64,000 nucleotides of DNA from the NCBI RefSeq assembly GCF_003589595.1, contig NW_020653718.1, forward strand, positions 4,117,720 to 4,181,719. The letters run 5' to 3'. Below the pieces are notes generated by a model, which saw only the letters and a program-made list of their open reading frames with translations, searched no databases and was not told the DNA's origin. Below are positions 38,301-53,300 of the stretch, in pieces. Origin of the DNA: Hyposmocoma kahamanoa (lineage: Eukaryota > Arthropoda > Insecta > Lepidoptera > Cosmopterigidae). A program made the translations under genes and the position numbers. How positions within the stretch are numbered: position 1 is the stretch's first letter; each line of letters starts with the position of its first letter.

Positions 38301-41300
38301 AATTATGGATGCCTACAATATTAGGTGGAATATTGTATTTTGAAGAATCTACCTGTTCTCCTTTACGCTTTTTTAGTATGTTTTGTAATTAATGGGGTAT
38401 GTATAACGCAATATTAAAATCTATCCAGATGCAAATGCGGACATAATTAATGATCAAAACTTATACAAACCAATATTATATATACGTTCCACTGTTGGAA
38501 ACGGGCCTCCTCTAAAGAGATGTTTTAAACCATAGTCCACCACACTCGCTGGCCCAATTCAGGTTGGCGAATACCCACGTTTTTAAAAGTTTGTGATCCG
38601 TCTCTGACGTGCGTGTCTTCGGAAAGTTACTGCTACTAAACATTAAACATTCACTATTGTACACAAGATCGAATCGTAGATCTCTAAAAGCTGTTCAATG
38701 GAGTAGCCCAGTGGGGCTACTATCGCCTCTAACCAATATAGGTACAACGCACAAATGATAGTTTTCATTCATATTTATTCCAAAAATGTTCAGGCGATGT
38801 TTCAAACTTAAATAATTTTTAAACAGTAAATCATGAAGAGGACAAAATATTTCTGATTTTATAACACTGAAAATCAAGACCCATGATGTATATGCTTTTT
38901 AAAGTACATACATTAAGACTTCCTGAAAATAAATATCTATGAATAAACCAACCTTGTTAACACCTATTATATTATAGAAGTAGCCACGGTCGTGACACAA
39001 TCGAAAAACTAAATGCAGTAATGTATTAAGTAGTCCACTGAAAATCGACGTCACAGACTTCACTGGGCTGAGACATTAGCTGAGTAGATTGTTTTACATA
39101 CGCCACAGCCTAGTTACATATGTTACATATGACATTTTTCAAATTGACTGTTTTAAAATTTGATTACGTGTGCTTCGTAGCTTTTTTTTGTTTTACTTTT
39201 GCTTTGTCTTATTTTTATTTCATTCTGTATATTTTTGTGTTGTGGCGTAGTAATAAATGAATCCTATTCTACTCTAAGTCAACACAACTTTGAACCGTTT
39301 TTAAGTATCATAAGGTTGAATTTTAATTTTGGGTGTACAACTTTTATTTGTTTGTGTTAAAAAAATTTTCGCCGTAAAATCCACGTGCGTTAAAACTCGA
39401 GCTTTATTAAGCTACGTCCACATTATAACTTCCTGTTTTAAGTGACGTCTATACATAGGTAACTCCGAGTTGACTTAATATGTAAATACATAATATAAAA
39501 GGTCACTGCGGGTTGCACGTGTTTCGGTGGTCTCCGACAAGTTCAAATGATAAATCATTATGATTTTGATAGCAACACATCGCCGGAAAACCGGCTTTTG
39601 TATTGCAAGTTATATGATAAATATGTTTTTGACGCTTTGGAATTCCACGAAGCAGAGTAGTAAACAGTTTAAAATAATATTTTATTTTAATAATATTTTA
39701 ATTATAACTTTTTATTTTAAAAAAACCAACTTCAAAAGTTTTCTTAGCGGCTTTTTTATTTGAATTACATCTATCTGTCAAGTTTTATTGAAATTCGAAT
39801 CTGGATTCATCCCCTAGTTTGTCACCTTTAGAGGTGTAATATTTTTTCAAATTTAAATGGGACCAATAAAGAGGTACCCTCTTTTCAACAAAAAAAATCA
39901 TCAAAATCGGTCCACTAATGACCGGATTAATCCCGTTACATAAAAAAAAACAGGGTAGAATTGAAATTTCTTCTCCTTTTTTGAAGTCGGTTAAAAATAC
40001 TGTAGATCGTAAATCGTCGCAATCCTAACAAGTTCTAGAGAGTGTTAATACCCTTCTCTAAAGTGAATTGTGGTCTACCGCCGCACCCATTCTATAACGA
40101 GGAACGGATTGCGGGTGGAGGTGCAGGTGTACTCACCGAAGCGCCCTGCTGGCGGGCTGCTCGACGATCCTGACGAAAGGCCCGCCCTGCACAGGCGCCG
40201 GCCGCGCCATGACCTCCTCTAGCACCGCGCCGCCCGCGTCTCCCGCGAGCACCACGCCGCCGTACGACGGGTCCGCCTGCTCGATGGCTTCCACTGCACA
40301 AACACGTCTTTATCAGTACAATATTTTAGTATGCCCAACATCTCTGACAAGACATGCGAAACCTCCAACAAGTGCCGAAGTTTTCTAGTTGTCAATATCT
40401 CAATATGTTTACAAGTAAGGCAAGGGTAGAGATCGCTCAGTTGAAACTTTGCAAGCTAATTAACAGTTTTGTATCCATTTCAGACAGAAAAGAAAAAAGT
40501 GTCATACATTGAAATATGTGATATTTTTTGTAATTTAATGTTGTTTTATTTATGTAACGCGATAGATGTATTTTTATTATGTATATTCTGTACGTTCGTG
40601 CTTAATTACCTTATATTAATATCTTTAAATGTTAGTGGCGTGAATTTACCCTAGTTATTGACTACTTGAAGGGCATCGCGAAGTGGCACTCGATGTCCTC
40701 GGTCGTTGATTCGTACAACCGTAGGTGTTTTATCCTCAATTTGTAATCTTTTGTACATAACTTAGCTAATTTTATAGTTATTGAACATCTATTATATTGC
40801 GATATAAGTTGTTTGTACTCTCAAAAATAAATAGTCATTTACACCCTATAAAAGTACGTCTCTAAAGAAAGTACGTTACTGTTTGTAGGATCCCAGTGTT
40901 CTTTTTTCTATCAAATGATGTATAAAATATTTATGGATCGACTGGGAAACCTCAAAATGGGTAGCTACCAGTAGGGCGAGCATGACAATGCGCTACTTTA
41001 TAGATAAAGTTATTATATCATCAATTGGATTATTATATCAATCGGAATCTTGTTATAGAAGCGTATACATAGCCCCTTAAATGAATGCGTGACTTTGTGA
41101 AGACGACTATCAAGAACAGCTAGTTTATTTTTATTCCTCGTATTAATGTTATGTCTGTCACTATTCTTCATAAAGAGATTACTATTCCTCTTAACATAAA
41201 TTACATTTTCATAAATGTACTGTGACGCTAGTGTAAGAATATAAATTTCCTTAAACTTATCTCTCAAAGATACTCTGGGGTCCAGATTGTAAATTGCCCT

Positions 41301-44300
41301 AACCGCACGTTTCTACAGGACAAAGATTCTATTAATATCGGCGGCATTACCCCAAAGCAAAATGCCGTATGTCATTAGACTGTGAAAGTAGCTGAAGTAA
41401 ACCAATCTAGCGGTTTCGACGTCTGAAAGTTTCCGTATTTCTTTAATCGCGTACACTGCAGAGCTGAGCCGTTTTGATAACTTACTTATATGGGGACCCC
41501 ATTGCAATTTAGCATCTAACGTTATACCTAGAAATACAACTGTATCCACAAAATTCAATTTTTCGTTTCTAACTACAATGTTTGTAACCGTCTCTCTAAC
41601 ATTGCGTAAGTAAATTTCACCAATCCCTCCATGAGGCTAAATAAGTCATTAATATAAACTAAAAACAAAAATCGATCGGAAACAAAATCGAGTTATATGG
41701 ACGCCTCGCCACTGATACAGAGAGACCTGGGGGTCTACTCTCCGTCGTATCTCCGTCGGACATCCGTCCGAAGCAATTACTGTCAAATAAGTACTATTCG
41801 ACAAAATTAAAAGACAAGTATCCAGTATGAAGCTTCATTCGCATCACGAGTCTTTTCATTTGGTCAAGCATTATTTGGCAGTAATTGTTCGAATAAGATC
41901 GAATGACCCCCTGATGCGAGTGGAGGAGGCAAAAGAGGTTCGTCAGGAGCGTAGCAAGTGGACGTTAATGGTCTCTGCCTACCCCAGTGGGAGACTGGCG
42001 TGATGGTATATACGAATGAAATTTAAATTTCATAAATTAATTTCAATGACGTTGGAAATATTCACGCCCTTATTGTGTATACAATAACCTATTCAATTCA
42101 TTATTGTTCAATAAGTGATTTAACAGGTGTGGGAACAACTCAGGACATTGTGTTTTAACATTGTGACATTCATTCAAGAATTGTCGGTAACGACAGATAA
42201 AATTATAGACAGTGCCGTGCTGACCTTTTACGTATTCAACTCACAGAAATCTAAATAGTGCCTATTCATTTAGATGTCTGTAATTCAACTCCATAAAGAA
42301 CCTACACTTAATATGTTTCTTTATATACAGAGTGTAACATCAAAAATTATTATTTCGTTTGGCTGGAGATCGCGGTTAAAATAAGTACTGCTAAAAAATT
42401 ATTTTTCAGTTTGTACATGTGGTCAAGAGCACAAGAAATCAGACCCTACGTAATTTGCATTAAAAACTGTCCAAAGTGTCAAGCTTAGTGTTGCCAACTA
42501 GACTAAAGCAAATCTCGGTTTAAAAGTGGCTAGGTGTCGCAAAAACTGTATTTCCACGCTGAAAAATTCACTCTCACCTTACGTATAAGGTTCATTTAAT
42601 TAACAAGAACTTTGTAGTCATAGCGCAGAGAAATGAATGAATAAATTATATAATCTTTTAGAGAATAGACCAATACATCTCATAAAAACGTATCACATTA
42701 AGTATAATCGCACCCTTCATGGAAGAATGGCAAAAGTGAAGTTTCGTCAAAAATGTTTATTGCTTCTTTGGACACAGAATAAACCCACATCCTCTCCAAT
42801 TCTTGTAACTCAACGACAATGTTACTCGACAGAGTTACTAGAATTGAAGAGGATGTGGGTTATATTTTTCTGTATCTAATGGAGCAATAGACTTTTTTGA
42901 CGTAACTTCACTTACGCCATTCTTCCATGAGAGATGTGATATCACATTGATTGTTAAAAGATGAAAACGAATTAAATAGGCGCCAAAAAAGTGGCGAAAT
43001 AGAAATAAAATGTCTCATATAATGTCAAAATGTCACTCAAGTCTAGTGACAAAGTCACTAAGTTAGCAACACTGGACGTGCTCTTGACTATGCAAAATTT
43101 CCTATTAACCTCGCCTATTTTGTATAAGAAAACTATCCCTAAAGTTGTTTAATATAACAACGCGAATGTTCTGCACAAGTCGTCCTATTATACATTATAC
43201 GAACAAAACCCAATGTAAGACCGCGATTGAATCTAGCTACAGTTCAAAATATGCAAACCCGAAAATTCTTTGCGCTCTCCTAATATGATCGAAGGTTGCG
43301 CTGATTAATTTGCCTAATGTTCTAACTATCATGACGTTATGACGTCAGCGTTAGTTAGTGAGGGGCGTAATATGTTCTCACCTTGTGGCTACACCATATT
43401 TTTACGTAACGCTTACTGTGCGATACACATTTGCGGTGAACCTTAGTTGCAACTGTGATTCACAATTTAGTTAGCTCCTTGTGAAAGAGTTGCGTCCAGA
43501 GAAAACTGCAAACGAACCTACTTTTGCCGCTAAGCAGAAATGTGATACTCATAAAAAAAGAACGCGTAATAGTTTACTTAGCAAATGTTAGTTCTATAAT
43601 AATTCAGGTTATTTCGTGAACTTATGACAATAAAAAAATAAATAATACATCAGGGCTTTATTCAAACAACATAAACCACAAACAATTATAGAAAAGAACA
43701 TAATATTGAAAAAAATTAATAGGAAATGTAATAATGTGCATCAAGTACGTTGCTGCATGGCCTGGATATTCTGCCAAACCCGACACGAAGTTAAATAGAC
43801 AATCGATAATTACCCTATCGATTTCTATAGAAAGGCACAAACATCATGAATGATTGCAATATTAAGTAATATAACAAATTATTGATGAACCACGAAACCA
43901 ATAAAAAAGACCTTGATGCGATAATTATGCAAAAAATATATAAGTACGTCTAATAACTAGTATAATGACAGCGTACACAAAAAACCAATATACTCCTTGG
44001 AAAGAAGATAATTATGCAGGAAAATGTTGAACGATTTCTTGTTACTTTGGAATATGATTGATATTTCGTCAATGTCAATCATGTCACATTTTTTTACGAA
44101 TTACCAAGTCTTTCAATTCCCTGATTAATTAACACGAGTGAAGAGAGATAAATCGTCACAGCTTTTCAAACGGAAACGATGAATAAAAACAACTGCTCAT
44201 CCCTTAATGATTTCTAACGTTCAGTAGTGACTGAGTGTTGGGTGTAGTAGAAAAACCCGTGAGAATTGGGAGAATGCTGGATAAATGAGAGCTTCGCGCA

Positions 44301-47300
44301 GTATTTGCGATTAACAGTGTTAGTAACTGAGCGTTGTGTGAAAGATGATGTAGGGACCAGTAGGGCTAGCACGACAAGGTGTGACTTGCGCGAGAGCGAC
44401 ATAAAGAGCGAGATAGCATTATCCCGCGCTGTATGTCGCTCTCGCGCTAATCGCGCCCTGTCGTACTTAGCCCTTCAGGATAGAAAAGGAAATGCGTATA
44501 GAGCGATGCTAAGTGAGGACAAGTACACCTCCACGGATATATACTATCTCGATCGGATTGGAGAGACCCTTAAAAAGGCCAGGTTAAATGCACCAATTTC
44601 TTCTTTGCCATGAATAAACGCGCTGGTATGACGAGACTGATGCGAGTGGTGGTGGCAAAAGAGGTTTGTTAGAAGTGAAACAAGTGGAAGTTCATGGTTT
44701 CTATCTAACCTTGTGGAAGGGATGCGTGACGGTATGTACGTACTTACTGATTATTGTGCTAAGGTTTTTGCAAAACAAAACACGAACTTACGAACATCAC
44801 TAAAGTTCAGGGGGGCGTCTGCTTCACCGTCGTTCTGGTCTAGCACACCGGGGGACAGACCGCCATCTGTAAATAAATCACTCATGCAGTATACGGAATG
44901 TATTTCATTAATAATATCACAGAAGGTAGATGCCATATTATTTTAAGTTAAAAATACTAACACGTTAATGGCGATAGTTTTTTAATGTGATGTAACATAA
45001 TTAGTACCTCATATTAATTACGTTGGTGATTAATAAGTTGATAAATTAGTACAATGTTTATAACAAAATCGATCTAACTTTCAGTTCATATATTGTCGTC
45101 GTCAACCTATTATGTTCCACTGCTGGGCACGAGTTTTCTCAAAAGGGAGAATGAGACCCTTGTTCGATGTGCAGGTTTCATCGCGATGTTTTCCTACACG
45201 GTCAACGAGAGGTTTTGCAACTGAATGCTCACAAAGTCACAGGTATATGCTGCCACAGGGATTCGAACCGTCTAACTCTCAATTCAGAAGCAACCGTTCT
45301 CCCGCTAGGCTACCACTGCTCATTCGAATAATTATATCAATAAATTACGCTAATTTAAATGGAACTATTGAATTACATCGTAGCATTTATGTAAAACCAA
45401 CCCCTCTCAAATGCAAAGAACCTATGAAATGTTATAAAGCTTTTCTTTTTAATCAAAGAACTCTGATAAATTCAAGTTACATTTTAAGTTTCATTCCAAA
45501 TTTCGGTGATGAATGGGCGTTAAAGTAATAATAATAATAATAATAATAATATTTATTCAAAGAAAGAAAGAAACAGTAACAAGTTTATAACAAAGACAGA
45601 AAAACTTAAATAACATTGTTTCAAACTTATAGGTTGCTATTTTCCCTGACTCTCAAAATAGGGTGAACCTGTGACATGAGAGCCAGTATTCAAAGTCAAA
45701 CAACTAAGTGTACAAGACGAATTTAAAACAAAAATTTCTAAAAGTTTTGGTTCTTTTTAAGTATACGTAAAAATCTGTTTTTTGGGCAAATGTGTAAAAT
45801 AGTAATATAAAATTTTGCGAAAATGCATGAAAAATGAACCCAACTACATAAATAAATCATTTTTGATAAAAATTGGCATAACGACCTTCCTTCTCTGAAG
45901 TATCGAACGTCGGAGTTTAGAGGTAGGCACTAAAACTCTGAGATGGGATTCGAGATCAAAAATGTGAACAAACAACTGTCAATGTCAAAATGACGTCTCC
46001 TAGCTCTTAGAACATTTTTTTCAGGTTCGTTAATTAACAAGATATTGCGAGCTTGATATTACGAGTAAAAGTCATTGTGGGGTCCCCCCCACACAAAAGC
46101 CCTTGTGGGTTACATACAATACTACATTACGAATACGAGTGCACTCAACAACAAACATGCGTGCTGCAAAGTGCAACAAAATGTAAAAAAATATGATGGC
46201 GGAAGCAAAATGTCGTAGTCACTAATTATTAGTCAGAAACTCAAGATTTTAACTATTCTGGTCACATTAGAGCCCAATGGCTGAAGTCTCATAATATGGC
46301 GGATTTATTAAGCCGACTATATCTGCCTGTATAATAATATGTATGTAGTTCAACATAATCGTTATAGTTAATTATTTCAATGAGGTGCAATAGTTGAACT
46401 GAAAATCAATTAGAGTCGTAATTTTCCGGTAATTTCAAATTCATTAAAAACAAATTATTATGATTCAAAAGATACTGGCCGTATTTCCACGCATTTTGCA
46501 CACTGAATTCCACATTGTGAACCGCCTTATCTAAATAGCATAGAGTTCACTTTTAATCTCAAGTGCACCTAACGGTTAAACAAGCAATTGATAAAGGGGA
46601 TGTTAGGGATTAAAAGAAAACAAATGTACTTAAAGTGAGGTAGCAAGTGGTCAACCACATAGCAACTTTTAAATTCACTCATACAATCGTATTATTTTTA
46701 GTTCCTGCTAACCGCTAACTCCTTCGACCCCTATTTATTACACTTATTAACCCCAACGTACGTACTACTCCTTGGATACCGTGACGTACAATAATAAAAT
46801 TCACGATAGGAGTTTATCGTGAATTTTATTATTTCCCAAATAGAAACCATAGTAAAAGTTTCAATGTTTCTTTATTATATTATCTATATTATATTTCCTT
46901 AACTCCGGCCAAACACTTCACAAAGACGCTATATTTATAAATTAGTACAATGGCTAGAACAAGATCCTAGAAGGTTAAAATCCGGTTTAAATAGCTATCG
47001 TGTCATCTACACGAGAAAGTTGGATTCCAGCCAAACAAAGATAAATCATTGACAGCCGTGCGAAATGGATCGTCTGAGTTAAAGGTGCCTGATGACAACG
47101 TGTATTATATTATAGAATATTGTAGTTATTTTCCCAAACAAATCGGTTCTGCTCGTTCGTCGTAAGAAGATTAAAAAGTAGACCAAATTGTAGCTTTCGG
47201 GAAACCCAACAGTGTATTCCATTTCCTTGTCATTAAAGTTGTTTGGGTTCAAGATAAGTAAAGTTTTATTAAATTATTTCGAAACACTGCATATTAAATA

Positions 47301-50300
47301 ACATTTTTCAAGCTCGATCGATTATGATGTTATAAGAAGTCCGATAATATTGAAGGTACGGTTATGCAACCCACAGACGTCACAGACAGACGGCTCGATG
47401 GGCGCAACCCGAACGGTTTCTTTGACGTCATCGTGTCTGTTAAACATTCTTTTACAAACGTAACGGGTTTGTCTTCGAAAATATCAATTCGCCAGTTTTA
47501 AAACATGGTTTTCCTTCCTGTAGTCAATAATACAAAATCCCCATAAACAATTGTTGCGTCATAGTACAACCATCGTGCATCGGTACGCCTACAATCTGAT
47601 GTTTGTGTAAACGTTTCGGAAAAATAAAAGCCTAGACAGGTACTATACAATAAATGTACACACTTGTAGATTTATAGTGGCTAGTTAAATATTATGCATG
47701 AAGAGTTTACAAATTCAAACACAAAAATTTACTTGAAACCGTGATTTGGTTGGCTAGACCTCCTAGAGGCGCAAAAAAAAAATCGCTGTATTGTCATAAT
47801 GATATAATTAATTATACATGTTTACCATATGAATGCAATAAATATATTGAGTATAGACTTAGTACTATATCGAAGTGGTAGGTGGGGGAATTTTTACGTA
47901 TTTAGTGTATTAAGACCTTTCGTACATACAGTCATGAATGAAGGGGACATTTGTCATAGGCAGCACGAAAGTAGCGTGACTCAACCTTAAATATAACCTA
48001 ACATAATGTATGCTTTCGTACGAATGGATCTATTTTAAGGGAAAGGGTTCAATGTTATATCCCTTTTGAATAATAAGTTAGGTCACAGGAAACTTGTCTC
48101 CCCTTTTATGTTGCTAGGGGCCTGATTTTGTTTGGGTTGCCGTGTTTTTGCAACTTACGTACTGCATTACGTGTACTCATGTAACTTTGCCGAATAGATA
48201 TAAATTTTATGGCACAATAGTATGTTATTAAATTAGTGATGAAAAAGACTCAGTCTTTTAAGGCCTTTTAAAAAACCTCGACTAATTGTCAACGCCTTAC
48301 GACTAGTCTACTCTTTTAACCCTCAAGTCTTAAGTCATAAGACTAAAACTGAAGATTGATTCGAGTCGAAGGCTTTTAACCCTAGGAAGCTTAAAAGACT
48401 TATAGGTCTAAAAAGACTAAAACGACTGGCGCCTCATAGCCTCGGGAGTCGCGAGTCATGAGCCGTATGGCGTGATTTTATTTCTACCCGCAAGTTATTT
48501 ATTTTACGTTTTTTTTAAGTAAATAAACGTGATTATTTACTAAATACTACTTATGTCCTAAAGTCCTTTTCAAATAACTCGAGTCGTTTAAGTCTTACAA
48601 GTCGTTTAAATCTTTTGAATCTTTTAGTATAACGACTGAGTCTTATTAATAAAACCTCGAACCCTCAGTCTTCATTTTAGAGTCGACTCCTGTAAAATGG
48701 AGTCGAGTCATTATAAAACGCCTTAAAAGACTGAGTCTCTGATAACTATATTAAACGCGACCAAATGTACTCATATTAAGTTTATACAAAAAATATCAGT
48801 TTTAGTCAACAGAATGCAAGATTTTGATGTTCTAATAGAGAGCAAGTTAAGGTTTTCTGCACACAATGTATGAAGACATAGAAGAATAAGTCAAGGAGTC
48901 ATGGAAGATAGGGTTCGTAAAGCGTAATAATTATTAGTTTTTTCGATATAATATATATAAAACGCACACACTCATAACCACACGCATAAACAACTATAAA
49001 TTACATCCAAATTATTTCTGCCGGCCCGGGAATCGAACCCGAGATCTCTGCGTGGCAGTCCAGCATGGGAACCGTTCGGCCACAGAGGCAGTTTGCAGAC
49101 GCGATATTTCTAATATGTAACTCTATTTTGGAATCTAATTCAAGTATCAATTTCATGTAATTACGGTATAATGCGCACATGCTACATTTCATAATTATCA
49201 TCTACATTCCGACTTCAGCCGCTGCTCGGTATAGGGCCTTCCGTAGTTTGTGCCATTCTCCATGATCTTGCGCTAGTCTCATCCACCAACGGCCAGCAAT
49301 TTTGCACAACGTAGCACGTTTCTGTTAGCCACCCTTCTTTTAAAGCTTTTTTACCAGGGATATTTATTTTCTTTTATAATGATCATGATAATTATCATGC
49401 TGATTCATAGATTTATCTCTATAATTATTGGATAAAACTGACAGTCAGAAAACCAAAATAAACCCGAAGAAGAATGTTTGGGAAAACGATTTGGTTTGTA
49501 ACTTTTTGAGATTGACATTTGACACGTTTCGATACGTGTTTCATACAAAAACACATGTAAAGACATTGCTAGCGGTAGCATTTTGTTATTCCAAGTGATA
49601 ATGATCACTTTTAACACTGCTTTATTCCACCTGTCATCCATTTCAAGTTATACCCAGGCAAACTTTTGACCGTAACGTTTCTCTACAAAGTTTTTCATAC
49701 CTACTCAGTCGACACGTTCTGAATAATATTTCAGATTGACGACACCCACGTTGTTAGATAAATTCTGTTTCCGTATCTCGTACTAATAATGTGAATCATG
49801 AGAACTTTCGACGCCGACGTTAACTCAGACGAAGTTGACACATTTCACAACTCGTATAATTAATTGACATAAAAGAAAAAGCCTTTTATATAGGTTTTTC
49901 TTTACATCCATGTCAAATTGTTTTTATTTCCATTACATTTACCTAGACGCTATCTTAATATAATACGTATATACAACGAAATGTGGGGAATCGCTTTTAA
50001 AAACTGAACAAGATTATATGATTTATTATTCAGTTACGGTATACTACATGCAAGACACAATCGTTACGAACGATATGCAAACAAAGGTTCTTGTTTTGCG
50101 ATCGGTTTTAGAGCGATGTTCTGAAAGTAATTTGCACCCCTACTACAGCGTCTACAACAGATAATACATGTACGTGGAAATACCTAGTATCTATAAATTA
50201 ATAAAGATTTATATTTGAATGCTTATTGATGAGATTTAATAACTGAACTAACTATGCATAACTCTGTGATAATGATAATGTGACCAGCTAATTATTTCAA

Positions 50301-53300
50301 GAACGACGTCGCATCTTTTGCATTATAATGAATTAATGACAAGTAGATCGTCATTGTTAATTTAGTTTAGGCTGTACTTCTACAAATACCCAAAAAAACG
50401 AATTTTAACAATCCAGTTTCTTAACTGCTGTCAATTATGCAAATATAATAGGTACTTGGAAGGACATAATTTTTTCAAAGTATAAAAGAAAGAAATGCGG
50501 AATTACAATAAAAATATAACATACAACATCATTTAATTCGATAGGTAACAGATATTAGTATGTACAGAGTCAAGAGCACGTCAAGCTTTACACTTTAGAC
50601 TTAAATCCTACTCTATGCCGCTTACGATAAGAACGGTCCAAAGTGTCAAGCTTGATGTGCTCTTGACTGTACAAAAAACTGTTACTTCAAAGAAACAACC
50701 AACGACGGTCATACCGCATTCTTGTTTCGTCTTTGACACTTTCCGTGGACGCTAATAATATTATACGGCCAAGGTCGCTTTGATTGCCTCCTCAATTTTT
50801 TAAAGTCTTTTTTAAAGAGGCGAGAGATAATATTGTTTACTTTGATCTCGCTCATAGGTGTGACAGTTCTTATTTTAAAATATACGCTAACCAATATTAC
50901 AGGTCCTACTTTGTATGTAGTATCGTTTATTCCTCAGAGCAACAATGCTTACTGAACTAAGCTGTCAACGCGGCCACCTCCAAGTATTTTTTTCCCTCCT
51001 CTAAGCTAAGCTCGTCCGTACAGATCTGTCATGCTTTTGTCGATATAAAAGGAAAAAATGTAAACGGTATGATTTGTTAAATTATTGTAGTAATTTCATT
51101 TTGTATACGGTATATAATTTCATTTTGAAAGACATCGCGTACTTCGTAGAGACATAGATCTATTTCAAAAGTGAGACAGGCGATTTCACCTTCGATTAAA
51201 ACTATAGGTAAACAAAACATATTCCAAACAGAGGTTAGTGTGATTCTGATATAGGTACGCGGTCGAGGTCAGTAGCTGACCGCGGCCCACGTCACGATAA
51301 CACTTTAACAGTACTAATATCCAAGTATCCAAAGCCTTACTATGATTTATAAATACAAAACCCCTGAAAACATCCCGCTTTCTTTACCAGATCTCCTGAA
51401 AAATCGAGATAGTTATCCAATTTTATATTATTTCGTAAGAAGCACAATCGAAGACATTTAATTCTTGTAATGGAATACAAGAAAGAGTCTCTCAGTCTTG
51501 GCTGTATGGTGCATTAATGCCTTTGCCTTTTCCAATGGAAAAAACAGTACCAAAAAAAAGAATATTAATCGTCAGTTTCTGGTTTATTGCGTAGTATCTA
51601 ATAAAAATCAAATGTATATTATTAGACTAACTGTAGAATACTTTATGTGATTGCCTATTAAAATAACTCATTAAAAATGCATTATACTTTATATTAGTAG
51701 TATTTAACATAGCTACAGTATGGTACAGGGTCAAGAGCACGTCAAGCTTGACACTTAAGATTTAAATCCAACTCTATGCTGCTTACGATAAGAACGGTCC
51801 AAAGTACAAAGTGTCAAGCTTGACGTGCTCTTAACTGTAAATCTTGCATAAACTTTACTTGGCTGTACTTTGGCACAAATTATGGAAGAACAACCAGTAA
51901 GGTAAATTAGTTAAGCAAAAAAAAAAACATCTGTAGACCAGATTAATAATGAAGTACAATTTTAGAACATATCCATGCCATTGACTGGGCATGAATATCC
52001 TCAGACATTCTGTTACAAAAAATGTCACAATAGCAAGTAATTACTATGCATATCGCAACACTTTCTTTTAATAATGCATTTCATTGGTTGAACCAATATT
52101 GACAGTAATAATGTTGTGCAGCTACACAAAAAAAAAAGATATTAGTGTTTGGATAATATCATAATCTGAATCACTCGAACAGATTTAAATGAAATTTGAC
52201 ATATAGTCTGGATGAACACACAGAGTGCATTATAATTATGTGGACGTGACAAAATTGCAACCAATCTCTAAGTATAATGTCACACAAAGAAATGTGTCAT
52301 AAATTGATGTTATTTCTGTAATCAATCAGCCTTAGCGTACTAGAAATCAACAGAATTAATTTGTGTGTTAACACAACAGTTTACAATGAGGAAAACAGTT
52401 AAAAACTTTCACTAAACAATTTTTACTGTTTTGCATTGCGCTAAATATGCTAATTGCACACCAGGACTGTGACACGGTGTCATTGCATGATGGTTATTGG
52501 CATTTGATAATATAAGACTCATTGTTATTTAATTTTCATTAGATTTCAGAGTTTCTTGCTTGCTAATTAGTAAACACTTGTCAGTCCTGTGCAAAGTTTT
52601 TCTAGAAAGACCTTATTCATTGTAGCCACATTTTTCTTTCAATTTGATCAAAGAAACTAGTTCCTGATTCCTGTACCCGCACTGAACTGATCTGAATTGA
52701 TAGGTCTTACAGGGGAGTGTAAATAAAAATAACATTAGGCACATCTGCCTACTTTTACTTAATTCTTGAACCAATGTAACCAAAATAATATATTTTTATA
52801 GTTAAAATATGATTAATTTTATGTACACAAGCACATCAAGCCATAATACACATTGACGGATTTTGTTCCATTGCACTGGAGGTGATATTCGAACAACATT
52901 GTGTAGCTTAATGTGCTATAATGCTATAATAATAAAATTTAAATTGTTCTTTAAAGTCCTGTGTGAAGTCTAGGGAATTCCTGTTATGCAATGGAATACT
53001 TTTCCTTTAAGAATTGAAATGTTTCTACATTAGAAGAAAATTTAAATGCTTACAACATTTACCTACCAATAAATGGACGTCGGTTCGCGCTAAAAAGTGT
53101 CCGCACCTGTAGGGCGTTAAATCGCGCAACAGTCTTCGTTTGTTCGACTGACAGCGCGGTTGTCAATCATGTAGTACCATGTAATAATAACTTGTAAATA
53201 TTACTGCAATAAAGTGTAAAAACAGGATTTTGTATCATACTTTAACTAAACAGATATGTTGTGTTATCATAGTTCTTATTTAAAAGTGTTATTTTGTACA

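Noticed and set aside
42637..42879. 80-codon plus ORF
   Set aside because: Lies wholly inside the fold-back element and has no family resemblance.
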